NCBI GenBank assembly: GCA_025024175.1
Contig: QCXZ01000041.1
Span: 21,447,786-21,511,785 of the forward strand
Direction: 5' to 3'
Source of the DNA: Rhyzopertha dominica
Taxonomy: Eukaryota > Arthropoda > Insecta > Coleoptera > Bostrichidae
Length of the DNA: 64,000 nt
Positions 1 to 10,879 of the stretch are shown here, in pieces. Within the stretch, counting starts at the first letter, position 1. Each line of letters begins with the position of its first letter. Both the position numbers and the translations under genes were made by a program. The notes below the pieces were generated by a model that saw only the letters and a list, made by a program, of their open reading frames with translations, made no database searches and was not told where the DNA came from.

Positions 1-746
1 TACTTAATTCTATTAAAAGTAATCGATTACTTCCCAGCTCCGGTTAGGGGTATAACATGTTACATACTTTTGAGTACTTTCCAAATGTGCAATAAAAGAT
101 AAAGCGTTCTATAACAAAAAAAAGTTTGACGCGCCACTGGTGACCAGAAATATTTAGGAACATATAGCGACGGTAACTGTGCACAATGTTCTTTTTAGAC
201 TTTTTTCGATATCTTTTATGGCAAAGGACCTATGATCCGAGGGGTCTAAGGTGTTATACCTTGTATATGTAAGTAATAATTATAGCGTTCTAATAAACGA
301 AGATCAAGTTATTCGTATTTAAATTTGTTTAANTTGCAAGCCTTAGATTATAACACTATGCAGCAAAATAGNACTTTCGTCTATCAAACGGTGGAATTCC
401 TTTTAGCTTCATAGGTATTCTCGGTTTTCTGCACAAAATGGCAGATAACGTCACAAAACAGTATGTATCGTTTTTTAGGTTATGCAGCTTAAGAATCTGG
501 ATAAGTTTGGTAGAGAGCCTTTTTTCTATTTCGGATGGTAGAGAGGTTTCGGAAGAAATATACTAGGTACATCATGTGTATAGAAGAAGGAATATGACAG
601 TGACGGGCACCTTTTGAAGACGTAAATTATAAGAACGGTTTAGAAAAGATCTTAAAACCACCCAACAATGTTTAGGGTGTATTATTGACATTCACGTATA
701 AATAATGGTGTGTACATAACTGATAAAGCATTAATTAACTACGTAG
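1..746. other. AT-rich stretch without a gene
   Basis: No open frame, RNA gene or terminal inverted repeat stands out. It contains two unresolved n bases (about 333 and 372). The sequence just upstream of the repeat fragment at 747 does not visibly match the other copies of that repeat. Confidence 0.5.
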
Positions 747-1014
747 AACTGTAATGATTTAAGCTGCTGGTTTAGTTGCAGGGAAGAGTTGAGTTGGTTC
801 CCAAATATTTTAATCCTTTCTAATGACAACTGAATTGGTTTCCAGGCATGCCAGAATTGGTTTCCGCAGACTGCAGGTGCATAATTTTTGCGTATTACGA
901 TATTTTTTGTCTAGGAGTAGGAAATACAGGTTTAGAGTACACTTAAGATTTACCTTCACACTTGAATCTGCAGATTCAAATTGTGGCTCAGTTATTCGGT
1001 AACTTATGAAAGAC

Positions 1015-1170
1015 TTATCGGTGGTTAGTGGCTATAAGTCAGGATTCCAAAAAACGTTGACATTCGAGGTGAAAAGATGGACGTGCACCGTGAAAAAATG
1101 CAAAGGTTTTTTATAAACAGGTGTTGATAACGTTATAGTTGTGTCTTCTTTGGTGCATAACCATGAAAAA
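1015..1170 (+). pseudogene. FLYWCH-type zinc-finger relic
   Basis: Read in the frame starting at 1015, the translation has the FLYWCH order: GYKSGF, then KTLTF, RWTCTVKKCKGFL, and VVSSLVHNHEK. The Trp (1078-1080), the two Cys four residues apart (1084-1086, 1099-1101) and the His-x-His pair (1156-1164) all fall where the domain has its zinc ligands. A stop codon (TAA, 1114-1116) interrupts it and another follows at 1171. FLYWCH fingers are common at the N terminus of insect MULE transposases and of host proteins. Its place inside an element with terminal repeats favours the transposase origin. Confidence 0.6.
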
Positions 1171-1239
1171 TAAAAGGTGCATTACTATTTTGTCAAATTC
1201 ATTATAATATACTGAAAAGTAAAGCAGTAGACGATATTT

Positions 1240-1530
1240 GTGAGAAACAGTCGAAAATTCTACACGCGGAATAAAAAAATTGTAACTTATTTAAGAGAAG
1301 CGTGTGAGAAAATAGGAAAGCAATTTTTGCCAATTACAGTCACAGCCGACTTTGTACTTGCCATCCATTTAAGCGGCAATGAAGTTCTTCCTGATGCATA
1401 TCGATTGCATCCCGAAGAAGTTGTAGACTGTTTAGCACGACTTTGCTGAAAGTCAACCCAAGCATGCAGGTTTAACTTCATTTGCTGATGTTGGACAGTA
1501 AACTTTGATGTATATATGCCGCTTTGTCCG
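1240..1530 (+). pseudogene. MULE-transposase-like relic
   Basis: An open stretch of 69 codons (1240-1449) contains a Pro-x-x-Val-x-x-Asp-Phe-x-x-Ala-Ile-His pattern (LPITVTADFVLAIH) followed by a Leu-Pro-Asp-Ala segment. Past the stop, in a neighbouring frame near 1460-1480, QACRFNF resembles the Cys-x-Phe-His signature of MULE transposases. The second-motif DFE acid appears as DFV. This order fits the family (DFE-A, then FP-A, then CxFH), but the similarity is partial and the reading is broken. The initiator ATG is not meaningful. Confidence 0.4.
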
Positions 1531-1544
1531 CGATTCTAAATAGG

Positions 1545-1617
1545 GCCTTGGTAGCTCAGTGGATATAGTGTTTGACTAGTGTTCAAAAGGTCCCGAGTTC
1601 AAATCTCGGTCAAGGCT
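1545..1617 (+). tRNA. tRNA-like gene or pseudogene, anticodon AGT (Thr-like)
   Basis: A 7-bp acceptor stem (1545-1551 with 1610-1616, one G-T pair), a 5-bp anticodon stem (1571-1575 with 1583-1587) around a 7-nt loop with AGT at 1578-1580, and a perfect 5-bp T stem with a TTCAAAT loop (about 1593-1609) are visible. The A box TAGCTCAGTGG (1552-1562) is close to consensus, and a T5 run at 1626-1630 could end RNA polymerase III transcription. The D stem is poor (GCTC against TAGT), so a pseudogene or tRNA-derived SINE head is as likely as a working tRNA. No SINE body is recognised downstream. Confidence 0.5.
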
Positions 1618-2720
1618 AGCAATACTTTTTCATTTCATTCATTATGCCTATTAATCCATTAAAAATATCATCTACCTATGTTCATAAAAACTGGATTCAG
1701 GCAGTAATTGTATTTCACTACACATTAATATGTATTATTACGTGAAACAAATATCTTAATTTTGAAATAATTGTTTTCGTTTTGGAAAAAATGGATTCAT
1801 TTATGAATATATAGCAGGTACCTACATTATTAATACTTATAGGAATGTGCTGTTATCCACGAATGATAGTCAGCGTTTTATATCTACCGTTTACAGGTAG
1901 TTAAGAACTTGCATTTAATCCCTTCTACCGGTCTCCTGTCCCGGGAATCCATTTGGTCGTCTTACTATCAAGGATTATACTTAGGGCTTCTATCGGGAAC
2001 CGAGTCGGGAACCAACTCGACCCCGACCTAGTTGAACTTATAAGTAAAATCATACTCAAATCTGTGCTGCATAATTTTAAACAAACCATTTGCTGTTGTG
2101 CTCAAGCTCCTGCTAGTTGTATAATCTACTGAAATGTGCAGCCATTATCGGTTAATTTTGCAGCATTCATAACACAGGCAGTTTAATTGAAAACGGAGCA
2201 AAAATTACTACAAATGCAAGTATTGCTTTATGATCAGGTTAGTCTCATTCTGGAAATATCAATTATACTTTAATTGTTACCTCTATATCGGTACATTTTT
2301 CTGTGGCACAATTTTATGTTTTTAGCTTTAATTAGGCACGCATTGTTTAAATTTCCAAAGCGGCTGTCACCTGCTGAAACTGAAATATGAGCACATTAGC
2401 GAACTATGAAAAAACAGTAATATAAATCGAATATTTTAAATAAATTCGATTTGATTTCTTTTAGTGCTTCAGTTTCTATTATTATGTTTGGTGGGACTTT
2501 TTAACCAGTAATTTATTCACATTTTACAGGCTAAAATAACCATAAGTGGATAAATAGAAAATTATGTTTTTAATTGAGAACTGATTACATCGATGCAAAA
2601 TATCGTGGCGGGTAAGGTTGCCGATTAATATAATTAACTTTTTCACAACAACAGAGTTTTGACGTAAATACTATTAATATTTAGACTCGGTTATAGTAAT
2701 GCTTTTTAGGATTGAGTACT

Positions 2721-4380
2721 TGAGTTTATTTGATTATCCCATAGTTATTATTTTTTGTTAAGTTGAAGTTATGAACAAAACAACAACAGTTTACATTTTC
2801 AAGTGCTTATTCTTCAGATAAACATAACAGAAAGGTTAAATGGATGCATCTTGTGGATTCTTTTGTTCGAATTTTCAATCATTTTGAATAATTCTGTTGC
2901 TGTCTTAATTGCTATACTCTTGTTATAACCACAAGTAAATGCACCTTAATAGACCAATATTATTTATTACAATCAATTAATGTAACGATAGCAAACATAC
3001 CTACATATATATATATATATACAATTGGATTTTTAGCTTGCAAAGTACAAATGAGATTTAATAGGTAAATTCCAAGAATAGGAAAACTTCTGTTTCCAAA
3101 TACAACATAAAACAATAAAAATTGAGATATGTTATTTTGTGTTATACATATAACCCAATCATTTCACATTATTAAAGATAACTCATTTCTGCAAGTATAT
3201 TATGTTTCAAATATTCAACACCACATAGGAATATTAGATACCTACTTACCACCAAAACCTCTTTCAGAGAAATAAGAATAAAGGATTCTTAGGAAAAGTA
3301 GTTTATGATTAATAATATATTTTACACCTTAAATTTGATGGAATTTGAACTGGACCGGAAGGAAAAATATTTTCAAAAATGTTAGACATAGTATCATACA
3401 ATAAAACAAACATATCGTTCCATTATAAATTAGGGAATGCATGTTATTTCAGAAAATAAATAAAATAAATGCATGTCATAAACATTATTATCTATGTTAT
3501 ATTCTTTGCACATCTGCACTTATAAAATAATGTCCTCATTGACTGATTCATCATCGCCGAGCTTAAACTATTTAAGCCATATACACGAAATTTGGCGAAT
3601 AGTTTCCCTTCATAACATAAACACCCACTAGGACAGATTTTTGGAAACTCTGCCTTTAAAAGGGGTGATACAGACACAAAAGTTGAGTTTGTAATTTCTT
3701 AAAGTTAGAAACATTGAACTTTATTTTGAAGCTTTTGATTAGAAATAAATAAAAATGCGTTCCAGCGCTTTTGAAAATTTTAAACGGAGGATGAAAGTTT
3801 GCATTGGTGTTCTGTCAGTGTTAAAGTTAAAAGTCTGAAACGATATTATTTGGGCTTTTGATTCGTGAACAAGTATCCATTCAGTACTTTTAAAAATTCT
3901 ACTTCTGAAGGGGTGAAATAAGGCTATTGCTTGGGAGGAATGAAATAATAAAAGTTAAATCAAGCCAATAGGTAAAGTATCATACATGATAAACCTTGCA
4001 TAACGGGTCATTAATGGTATTTTGGCGGGACTGTATAATAAGCATTGATGTTTAATTAGAATTTGTTTGACGTGATAAGGACTTTGTTAAATAGCGAAAG
4101 GAAATTTGTAGCAACCAAAACTTTCGCTGTACATTTTCAGTAAAGTAAATTAATCGATTTAAATATGCTGTTCACATGTATAGATATATTCTTAATTCTT
4201 AAAATAGAATATCTAAATGTCGTATTGAAACTCAACATTACTTTACAGCGAATAGCAGCTTCTAAAGAAATATAATTATTTTTGTGTGTAATTTTTTTAC
4301 GATTTAGCAAATACCTGCATGGTCGGACACAAGAAAGTGAAGTTTGCACGCTTTCGCTCGCACTAATTCAATGCAGTTAT
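2721..4380. other. AT-rich intergenic DNA upstream of delilah
   Basis: No gene is recognised. It includes a short (TA)n run at about 3006-3022. Short open frames on the minus strand (3492-3677, 4137-4349) have no recognisable content. The last few hundred bases may hold proximal regulatory elements of delilah, but no motif was firm enough to call. Confidence 0.5.
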
Positions 4381-4383
4381 ACC

Positions 4384-4388
4384 TCAGT
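4384..4388 (+). promoter_or_regulatory. Candidate initiator (TCAGT) of delilah
   Basis: TCAGT matches the arthropod initiator. It lies 246-250 bp upstream of the ATG, where base composition begins to rise toward the GC-rich gene. No TATA box is obvious about 30 bp upstream, and no convincing downstream promoter element is present at +28 to +32. The call is a guess from position and consensus. Confidence 0.25.
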
Positions 4389-4493
4389 ACGGAACTGCCA
4401 ATAAAAGACGTCGCAGAAAATGCTATCAACCCTGTAACACCCACCCTTTCCTCGTTCTTTAGTGCTTTCAATACAAGAACAGGCGGCTAACCC

Positions 4494-4538
4494 ATGTCGA
4501 ACCTCCTTAAGTGGGAGATAGACCTGCTGATGTTGTGA
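4494..4538 (+). promoter_or_regulatory. Upstream ORF 1 in the delilah leader
   Basis: ATG at 4494-4496 opens 14 codons ending at TGA 4536-4538, wholly inside the putative 5' leader. It could modulate translation of delilah if the transcript starts upstream of it. Confidence 0.35.
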
Positions 4539-4625
4539 CGGCCAACGCGCGGTCCTCAGTTCGTGCACAACAGTCTTCGTAGCGTGATTGCGGGGCTCCA
4601 CCGCAGACCACACATCTTCTCGTAA

Positions 4626-4757
4626 ATGCCGACATGCTCCAGTACGAAGAAGACCTGTCCCAAAGGCTGTCCATGCCCTTGGACAGCCCGAGCTACACCG
4701 ATTCGAACAACAACAGCGACTCCGACAAGTCGAACAGGGGTGACAAGTATTCGCTGA
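4626..4757 (+). promoter_or_regulatory. Upstream ORF 2 overlapping the delilah start out of frame
   Basis: ATG at 4626 lies 8 nt before the delilah ATG in another frame and runs 43 codons to TGA 4755-4757, inside the coding region. Its -3 base is T (weak context), while the delilah ATG has G at -3. Leaky scanning to the second ATG is therefore expected. Confidence 0.4.
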
Positions 4758-5302
4758 GACCGAGATCGATGAGGCGACGGAACCTAGAGGAAAACATGGA
4801 AAGCCCACCGGAGACGGGCCCCAGGTCCCGCCCGCCCAAACCGAAGCAGAAACCGGCACCCCTGAGCAAATACAGGCGCAAAACGGCGAACGCGCGGGAA
4901 AGGAGCCGGATGAGGGAGATCAACCAGGCCTTCGAGGCCCTCCGACGGGCTGTGCCCCAGGTGTCCTCGACCCACGCAGGTTCAAACGAGAAACTGACCA
5001 AGATCACGACGCTCAGGCTGGCGATGAAGTACATTTCGACGTTAAGTGCGGCGCTCAGTGGAAGCGACGGCATCGCCCAGGACGCCTCCGAGTGCGGCGA
5101 GCTGGACTGCTGCTTCCTGCTGGAGTCCGACGGTGAGTCCCTGCCGTTGCAGTCCGACTTCTCCGATCAGTCGCTCACCCCCGCCGATTTCTCCGTGGAC
5201 TTTGTGGACGATTCGCTCACGCCCGTCGATTTTACGCCCCTATCTCCGGATCTGTCGGAGCACCTGTCCCATTTCGACCCGTTCCTGTCGGATTTTAGTT
5301 AG
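4634..5302 (+). CDS. dei: bHLH transcription factor Delilah/Taxi
   Basis: A 222-residue nuclear basic helix-loop-helix protein. The bHLH domain spans about residues 79-139: basic region SKYRRKTANARERSRMR with the conserved E-box-contacting Glu (residue 89), helix 1 from REINQAFEALRRAV, a loop with Asn118-Glu119-Lys120, and helix 2 LTKITTLRLAMKYISTL. The KYRRKTANARER start and the EKLTKITTLRLAMKYI helix are characteristic of Drosophila Delilah (also called Taxi), which acts in tendon/muscle-attachment and wing intervein cells. The N-terminal part is Ser/Asn/Asp-rich, then basic (RPRSMRRR, KPKQK), a likely nuclear signal. The acidic, Ser/Pro-rich C-terminal 60 residues repeat SLTPxDF and may be an activation or interaction region. 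From memory the fly protein is longer (about 360 residues), mostly through the C-terminal part. The start chosen is the first in-frame ATG after an in-frame stop (4580-4582). No intron is needed. The coding GC is far above the surroundings, as for a constrained gene. Confidence 0.88.
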   Translation: MLQYEEDLSQRLSMPLDSPSYTDSNNNSDSDKSNRGDKYSLRPRSMRRRNLEENMESPPETGPRSRPPKPKQKPAPLSKYRRKTANARERSRMREINQAFEALRRAVPQVSSTHAGSNEKLTKITTLRLAMKYISTLSAALSGSDGIAQDASECGELDCCFLLESDGESLPLQSDFSDQSLTPADFSVDFVDDSLTPVDFTPLSPDLSEHLSHFDPFLSDFS

Positions 5303-5570
5303 CCCGAAATAACTGTTTAAGTGCGTGTACTTTTATTAATTTATTTATGTTTCGCGTTAGACGGTCAATACCTGGTATTGTTCGACTACGGACTAAGTGG
5401 CTCCGGAACCGTGAAAAAGGAGCTATTCATTTATGTACATATACGACGAGCTTTGTTCAGGCTGTTTAAATTGCACGGCTCGTTTTCCGATTTATGTAAT
5501 ATATCAAAATCATATACATTAAATATATATGTATATTTTTCTTATTAAAGTGGTTTTATTTCGTAATGCA
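5303..5570 (+). terminator. delilah 3' UTR and poly(A) signals
   Basis: After the stop, AT-rich sequence holds two ATTAAA hexamers (5518-5523 and 5544-5549). The second is followed by a GT-rich stretch (GTGGTTTT), a plausible downstream element. There is no canonical AATAAA here. UTR length would be about 250-270 nt. Confidence 0.5.
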
Positions 5571-6239
5571 GCAGGTACAGGTATGTTTTCTTATTTGTAA
5601 CCATTTGAATTTCAAATTGATCGGTATACGGTTTATGTATTTATTTATGTGTAAGCATATCGTACTCCACTACCCGTACTGAAAACTGGTTGATGAGATC
5701 ATATACAGGGTGAGTTTTTGTTCGATATTTAGCATGGGATTTCGGAAACTAGCGGAGATAGAAGGAATATTGTAGTTTTGGGAACCTAATTTAATGCTCT
5801 TTTTAAATTTTTGATAGAGCTAACGGCTTATCAGATATTTTGCAAAAAAAAACAAATTTTAGCGACATCTTATCAATAATTTTGCATTGAAAACGTACAT
5901 GTAAAGGTTGTAGAAAATGAAGCTCCCAAACAGATAATTTTGCAAATAAGCTGTCGTTTTTGAGATATGATATAAAACAGAAACCATGGCTATGGCTTCA
6001 AAAAATCGGTCATTTTGTTAAGCTTCCCAACACTGTAAAACTTAATATGATTCTTTAAAAAAATGTACATCAGAGTTAATGCTATTTTTCTGCTTTATTC
6101 TGATTTTAATTTTAATATTTTAGTCCTAGATTTTGCAAATGTTAGCCTTTTCGATGAACTAATTGAATTTTATTTATTGCTACATGTCTAAAAACTAGAA
6201 TCAGACACATAATAATTAGTACAAATATTGCCAAAAAAG

Positions 6240-6850
6240 ACTACCCTTATTATCAATGCACGGTTTCACAGATTTATAATAGAGAGTGAAACTTTTCTAA
6301 TAGAACGCCTATCCATTCCCATTAAAGTTACTTCAAATGCTTCCCTAATGTCTTCCACTCTTTCATAACTTCGGGAGTAAACTTTGTGTTTAACTGTTCC
6401 CAAAACAAAAAAAAATAATCTAAAACCGAAATATCGGAGATCGAGCAGGGCGCTTTACGATCTAGAAATTAGGAAAAACTTGATTTAAATATTTTTTTCA
6501 CTTCCTTGTGCGAATCTCCAAATTCAGATCATTCAACATGGGATTCATTCTGGAGGAAACCGAAATGACGTACATCCAACTGATCAAAAATATGCGGACC
6601 AAGAACTGTTAATCGCATGGTACCACATCAAATATTAAACCCAAATTTGAATTGGGACACACTATTCAAGATGATGAGGACATTCCTGCATTTAGAGGTG
6701 GTCTTTATGCCTGTTGAACATTTCGTAGTTTGTGGATTGTGTTTCATCACTCCAAAGAGTTTTTACTGAAAATTTAGGCTCTACACGTTTTCTTAAACCA
6801 TATGCGGAATTCTGTGCAGTCACCAACATGCAGAGCTTGTGGCACTACTA
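6240..6850 (-). pseudogene. mariner-like transposase relic
   Basis: Minus-strand reading in shifting frames gives LWSDE followed by NYEMFNRH (the first catalytic Asp region), then GPHIFDQL and FLQNE, then a degraded RSPD-type motif with LDYF/LFFF, and finally YERVEDIREAF, which resembles the end of insect mariner-like transposases (a ...DLR... then ...VR.S...R segment). The order agrees with the family. Multiple stops and at least three frame shifts make it a pseudogene. The N-terminal DNA-binding half was not recognised. Confidence 0.6.
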
Positions 6851-7246
6851 ATTTATATGGATAAAATGTGTTTTTTAACTTTATTTATCAGACGATCTCG
6901 TAAAAGTAAAGAAGGAAAGCTGAAGGCGATCAAAGTAACATTCAAATTATTATTGTGCAGTTTTTAACTTATACTATAATATAATTCATTAAAAAACTTC
7001 TTCTAACTAAATGTTAAAGTATAAAGTATTGGCGGATTAAAATCTAATTTATTTATTTTCATTTGTCCACGGCTAACTGCGTTAAAATTAGTATAAAACA
7101 AGGAAATGGTTATAACTTGAATTTTTTGAAAATAATTATATAAAACGTTGAAAAATGATCTATATTACTCAATGTTGATTTCTTGAATTTATTCTTGTAA
7201 AATACACCTTGCCAAAATTAATCCACTATACTTTATTATTAGGTAA

Positions 7247-7921
7247 AGCGTTTTCGGCTAACAAGCTAACGTCATTCTCAGTACCAAATGCAAAAGTAAG
7301 AAAATAGTATGACGTCAAATTAATGAAAAGAATGTAAAAATCTAAACAAGGAATCTTGATTAAAAATGGAAAGCTTTCATACCACCAACACAAAAATTAG
7401 AGTTGAAATAAAAAATTTAGAAATGAAATTGTGAGAATATTTTAGAATGCTCCAATTTTGGTCATTTAAAATTTAGTTTACCTACATCTAACATTTCTAA
7501 AATAGTTTGATTTTGATGAATTGTTACAAAAATGTAAAGTTCTCCAACGGTACAAAATATGTTTAAATGATGATAAATGAGCCCTTAACGAAAAATTTGA
7601 AGTTACATTGTCTGTATTTTTTATACTGACTAAATTATTCTAGATGTTCATTTTTGTAACAAATCATCCAAATTCAACTATTTAGAAATTTTAGAGATAT
7701 ACATAATTTTAAATAACAAAAATTGGACATTCCTAAATATGATTCTTGCAATTTCAATTGTCTCATTCCAAATTTCTTATTTTAACGCTAATTTTTATTT
7801 TGCTGGTTAGAAACTTACTTTCCATTTTAGTCAAGATTGCTTGTTTGGATCCATTAGATACTTTTTATTAATTTGACGTCATAGTCATAGTTCTCACGAT
7901 GGCTTATTAGCCAAAAGCGCT
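7247..7921. mobile_element. Large palindromic (foldback) MITE inside the mariner
   Basis: The first ~310 bases are repeated in inverted form in the last ~310. The tips read AGCGTTTTCGGCTAACAAGC and, from the other end, AGCGCTTTTGGCTAATAAGC. TGACGTCAAATTAAT occurs at matching positions in both arms. The centre is near 7570 and the loop is small. There is no coding content. A clear target-site duplication could not be fixed. Confidence 0.7.
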
Positions 7922-8003
7922 AAAATCAGAAATGAAATAGTCTCGCAAAATTGCAAACTGTTGCAATGTAACCCTTGCTATACATTGAAACTCACCCTGT
8001 ATA

Positions 8004-10879
8004 TCCCCAATAAATAATTTAATACGTATAATATAAAACTAATGATACTTTGAAACCAAACCAGCAAATGATTGCAAAAAAACGAGGTGCTTCGGGTTAA
8101 TTGACTCAAATTTATTATTCTGTCGATTCCTGTTTAAGCTTATTAAGGCCCAGTAACGATTTGCATCGTCAATTATTGAGTTTTATAACAATTTATGTTG
8201 AACTAGATCAGTGACACTAAAGGGGAATGGGAATTACGAATGCCACTACAAGGTCGTCCCGATTTTATTTTCGAACGTCTCCTCTAAAGTTCTTCTACTT
8301 GCTTTAACTAGTCTGCCAACGTTCAAGCCGACCACTTAATATACATATTTCCCTAATGGAACTGGCATTTCCTTATACATATTGCTGCCGCTTGTGTAAG
8401 ACAAAAACCTGTGTGCCCATATATTCAAATCGAGTCTTAGACGACTATGTAGGCTAGTATTTATCATTATATAAGAATACCGTATACTTAGATATCTGTA
8501 TTATGCAGCTAGCCCACTTCAGTTGGGAATTCAACAGTTTCTGATAAATAATTGCATTGTATTTACGAAAAACTAGGCTTTTAGCTAAACTGAGATAAGC
8601 TATATAGTAAGCATTTAAAAATTTAAGTGTTTCGTTCGTTCTACGGTAAATAAAAAGGTAAGCGATATATATAGGATGGCAATTTCGTTTCACCTATTAT
8701 GCAAGCATTAACTTAGTGACATACGAATACTTTTCCAAAATTGTATCAGAATGAACCATCTTTTAATATTAAATAATTTTGAAACAGCTACCCAAGGAAA
8801 GAGTACCTACTAAACATTTGAAGGTTTTTTGGAGCAACCTATTATAATTTTTGTATCAAATATTTTTTTTTAAAACATAAAGTCAATGAATAAGAGTGGG
8901 AAAACTCAATCTAGATTGAATGCTGAAAACCGCATTTTCAAATGTTTTGTTGTTCGAAAATATTAGTTAAAGGTTAAAAAAATTTGCTTTACGAGAAATA
9001 ATTTTTGTTTTCTTTCTATTAATTTTATTGTAATTTAAAGTAGTCAGGTTATTAATTAATTGTAGGAAGATAGGATATAATTATATATAAATTATAGGGA
9101 TGCAATCCTGTGTATTTATGATCAAATTAAATGAAATTAAATATCTAGGAGTTGCATTTAAAAAGTCAAGACTAAAAGACCTGTAGCTGAACTAACAACA
9201 CAAAGTAAAATTACACTAAACCTGCCTCAACACAATTTTAATAATGTCCCAATATTTTAAAGGTTCAAGTTGTCTACCATCATTTTCTATACATAAATAA
9301 GCTCTACCTCTCTTGAACAGCTAGGGATGTCCTGCATATTATAATGAAGTACTAATTGCACTTTTCATACCATGTATTATATCGTCTACATTTGTCAGTT
9401 GTATTATAAAAATCAATAAAACGTAAGTCAGGTTATCTGTCTGCGCACGAAAATAGGCGTTTGTGTTTTCTTGTGAAAGCGCGATTTGTACATCTTTGAT
9501 ATTATAACGTCGATGAATCCCACAAATGGGCAAGATATAAGCCATTCTCGAAAACACTCTGTAACTATAACTTTGGCGAATTTGAAAACTTTCTCTATGA
9601 ACTATTGCTGCAGCATTTGAATTTTGCTGCTATTAAAAATAGATAACTATCATATAAAATGTAATAGCATCTTCGGTCCCAAAAGCGTTTTGTTTCGCAA
9701 AGTACCCTGTTTCTGACCTACAGTTTTTAAAGTAATTAGAACCTAAGAAACGGTAATTGAAACAGGAGTAGACGATACCAAAAAATAAAGTTACAAATGT
9801 AGTTATTTCAGTACCATGTGTAGAAGTAAAAAAAATAGCTGCAGAAAATTTTGGTACGCATCTTGACCTTTTCAGAAACTTTTAACCATTATTTACTTAA
9901 TGTTAAGTCTACTAGGTTTTGGCTCTGTGTTCATTTCAGTATGAATCCTAATAGTTTTGATTTCATTATTTCATTATTTTAACAATAAGAAATATATCAG
10001 TTTATTTAAAGCCGACTTTAATTTACAAAAGACTTTATTTTATAACCAATACCTTTTTCTATTCAATCTATAACATTTTCGAACACCAAAAACATGGTGT
10101 TATCACCATTTAATCCATACCTAGCTCTTATTTTAAATAGGTAAAAGGCCTGACATTAAAAAACCCATATTTAGGTAGAATTAAAAAAAAAAACGTTTCC
10201 TTGCGCTGTGCACGCAGGCTTTTAATATTGCAGTTTATAGAGGGATAAAATTTTCCGAAAATGATCGTTTAAGCTAAACCCAAGACATTAATAACAATTT
10301 ATAATTAAAAAGAATATGTCGTATAAAAATGATAGAGATTAGTTTAAAGAATATCTTGGAATATCAATAATCGTGTACCTTTATTAAGGTAAAAATGACA
10401 TAAACATAATATATTTTGTGATTTGGAACGGTTATTTTTGAAAGTTAAAAAGACTTTTCGGCTCTAGTATACTTGTATATGAGATAAATATGACCAAAGC
10501 CTAGAGTCGATTTACTCGAAAACGGTGAATTCTATCGAAGTCTGACATGAGCCTTTGTGCACAAAAGCTATAAAGTTTCAAATGTTTCTCAAAAAGTTAT
10601 GATAGTTTTTATCCGCGGTACCTCAATTTCAACCATCTTATTTATCACGTATACGGAATTACTAAATAACAAATGTTTCCCAGTGGTAACGGAGTTTATA
10701 TGTATGCACATGCACATTATAGCCGAGGTGTCAGCATAATGCTGTTTTCCAACCTAACCTAGGTAAATGTATTTAGCAGAGTGATAGTCTAATAACTAAA
10801 TTAAGTAATACTAACTTACAGCTCTTGAGTTGAAATAATAAGAATGTCAAAGAAAAGAGGGACAGGATACGTTCGGTTA
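8004..10879. other. AT-rich intergenic DNA, no gene seen
   Basis: Only short open frames without recognisable content (8454-8693 minus, 9339-9557 minus, 10557-10739 plus). No terminal repeats or RNA genes were recognised. Confidence 0.5.

Larger units (their letters stand above)
781..2028 (+). mobile_element. Mutator-like (MULE) element with FLYWCH and transposase relics
   Basis: A 22-bp imperfect terminal inverted repeat (17 of 22 identical) lies at 781-802 and 2007-2028, sharing the inner core GAGTTGGTTCCC. It is flanked by 8-bp direct repeats, TAGTTGCA (773-780) and TAGTTGAA (2029-2036), the target duplication size typical of Mutator elements. The left subterminal part repeats the motif TTGGTTYCC three times. 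Inside, on the plus strand, are a FLYWCH-like zinc finger (1015-1170) and a stretch resembling the MULE transposase domain (1240-1530). At 1248 bp with in-frame stops it is non-autonomous. A tRNA-like sequence (1545-1617) sits inside the element. The ends and duplication are seen directly; the superfamily follows from the two coding relics and the duplication length. Confidence 0.65.
747..2720. mobile_element. Broken copy of the CATSGGSGTACC-ended repeat family, split by a MULE
   Basis: Positions 747-780 match 30090-30120 of the complete element at 29531-31502, including the shared word GATTTAAGCTGCTGGTTTAG. After an interruption at 781-2028, homology resumes from about 2037 to 2720 and parallels 30245-30960, for example the stretch around 2075-2095 against 30265-30290, and the stretch around 2315-2345 against 30560-30595. 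The two halves are therefore one older copy interrupted by a younger insertion. Its own termini were not found, so the outer limits are approximate. Confidence 0.65.
5704..8001 (-). mobile_element. mariner/IS630-type transposon, degenerate
   Basis: Perfect 14-bp terminal inverted repeats, TACAGGGTGAGTTT at 5704-5717 and its complement at 7988-8001, are each flanked by TA, the duplication typical of Tc1/mariner. A minus-strand transposase relic lies at about 6240-6850. The 2.3-kb length is inflated by a 675-bp palindromic insertion (7247-7921). The transposase is broken by many stops and frame changes, so the element is dead. Confidence 0.8.

Noticed and set aside
4377..5312. Open frames antisense to delilah (4377-4859, 4693-5073, 4784-4975) and an overlapping plus frame (5046-5312)
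   Set aside because: They are low-complexity readings of the GC-rich delilah coding region and leader in other frames, with no domain content.
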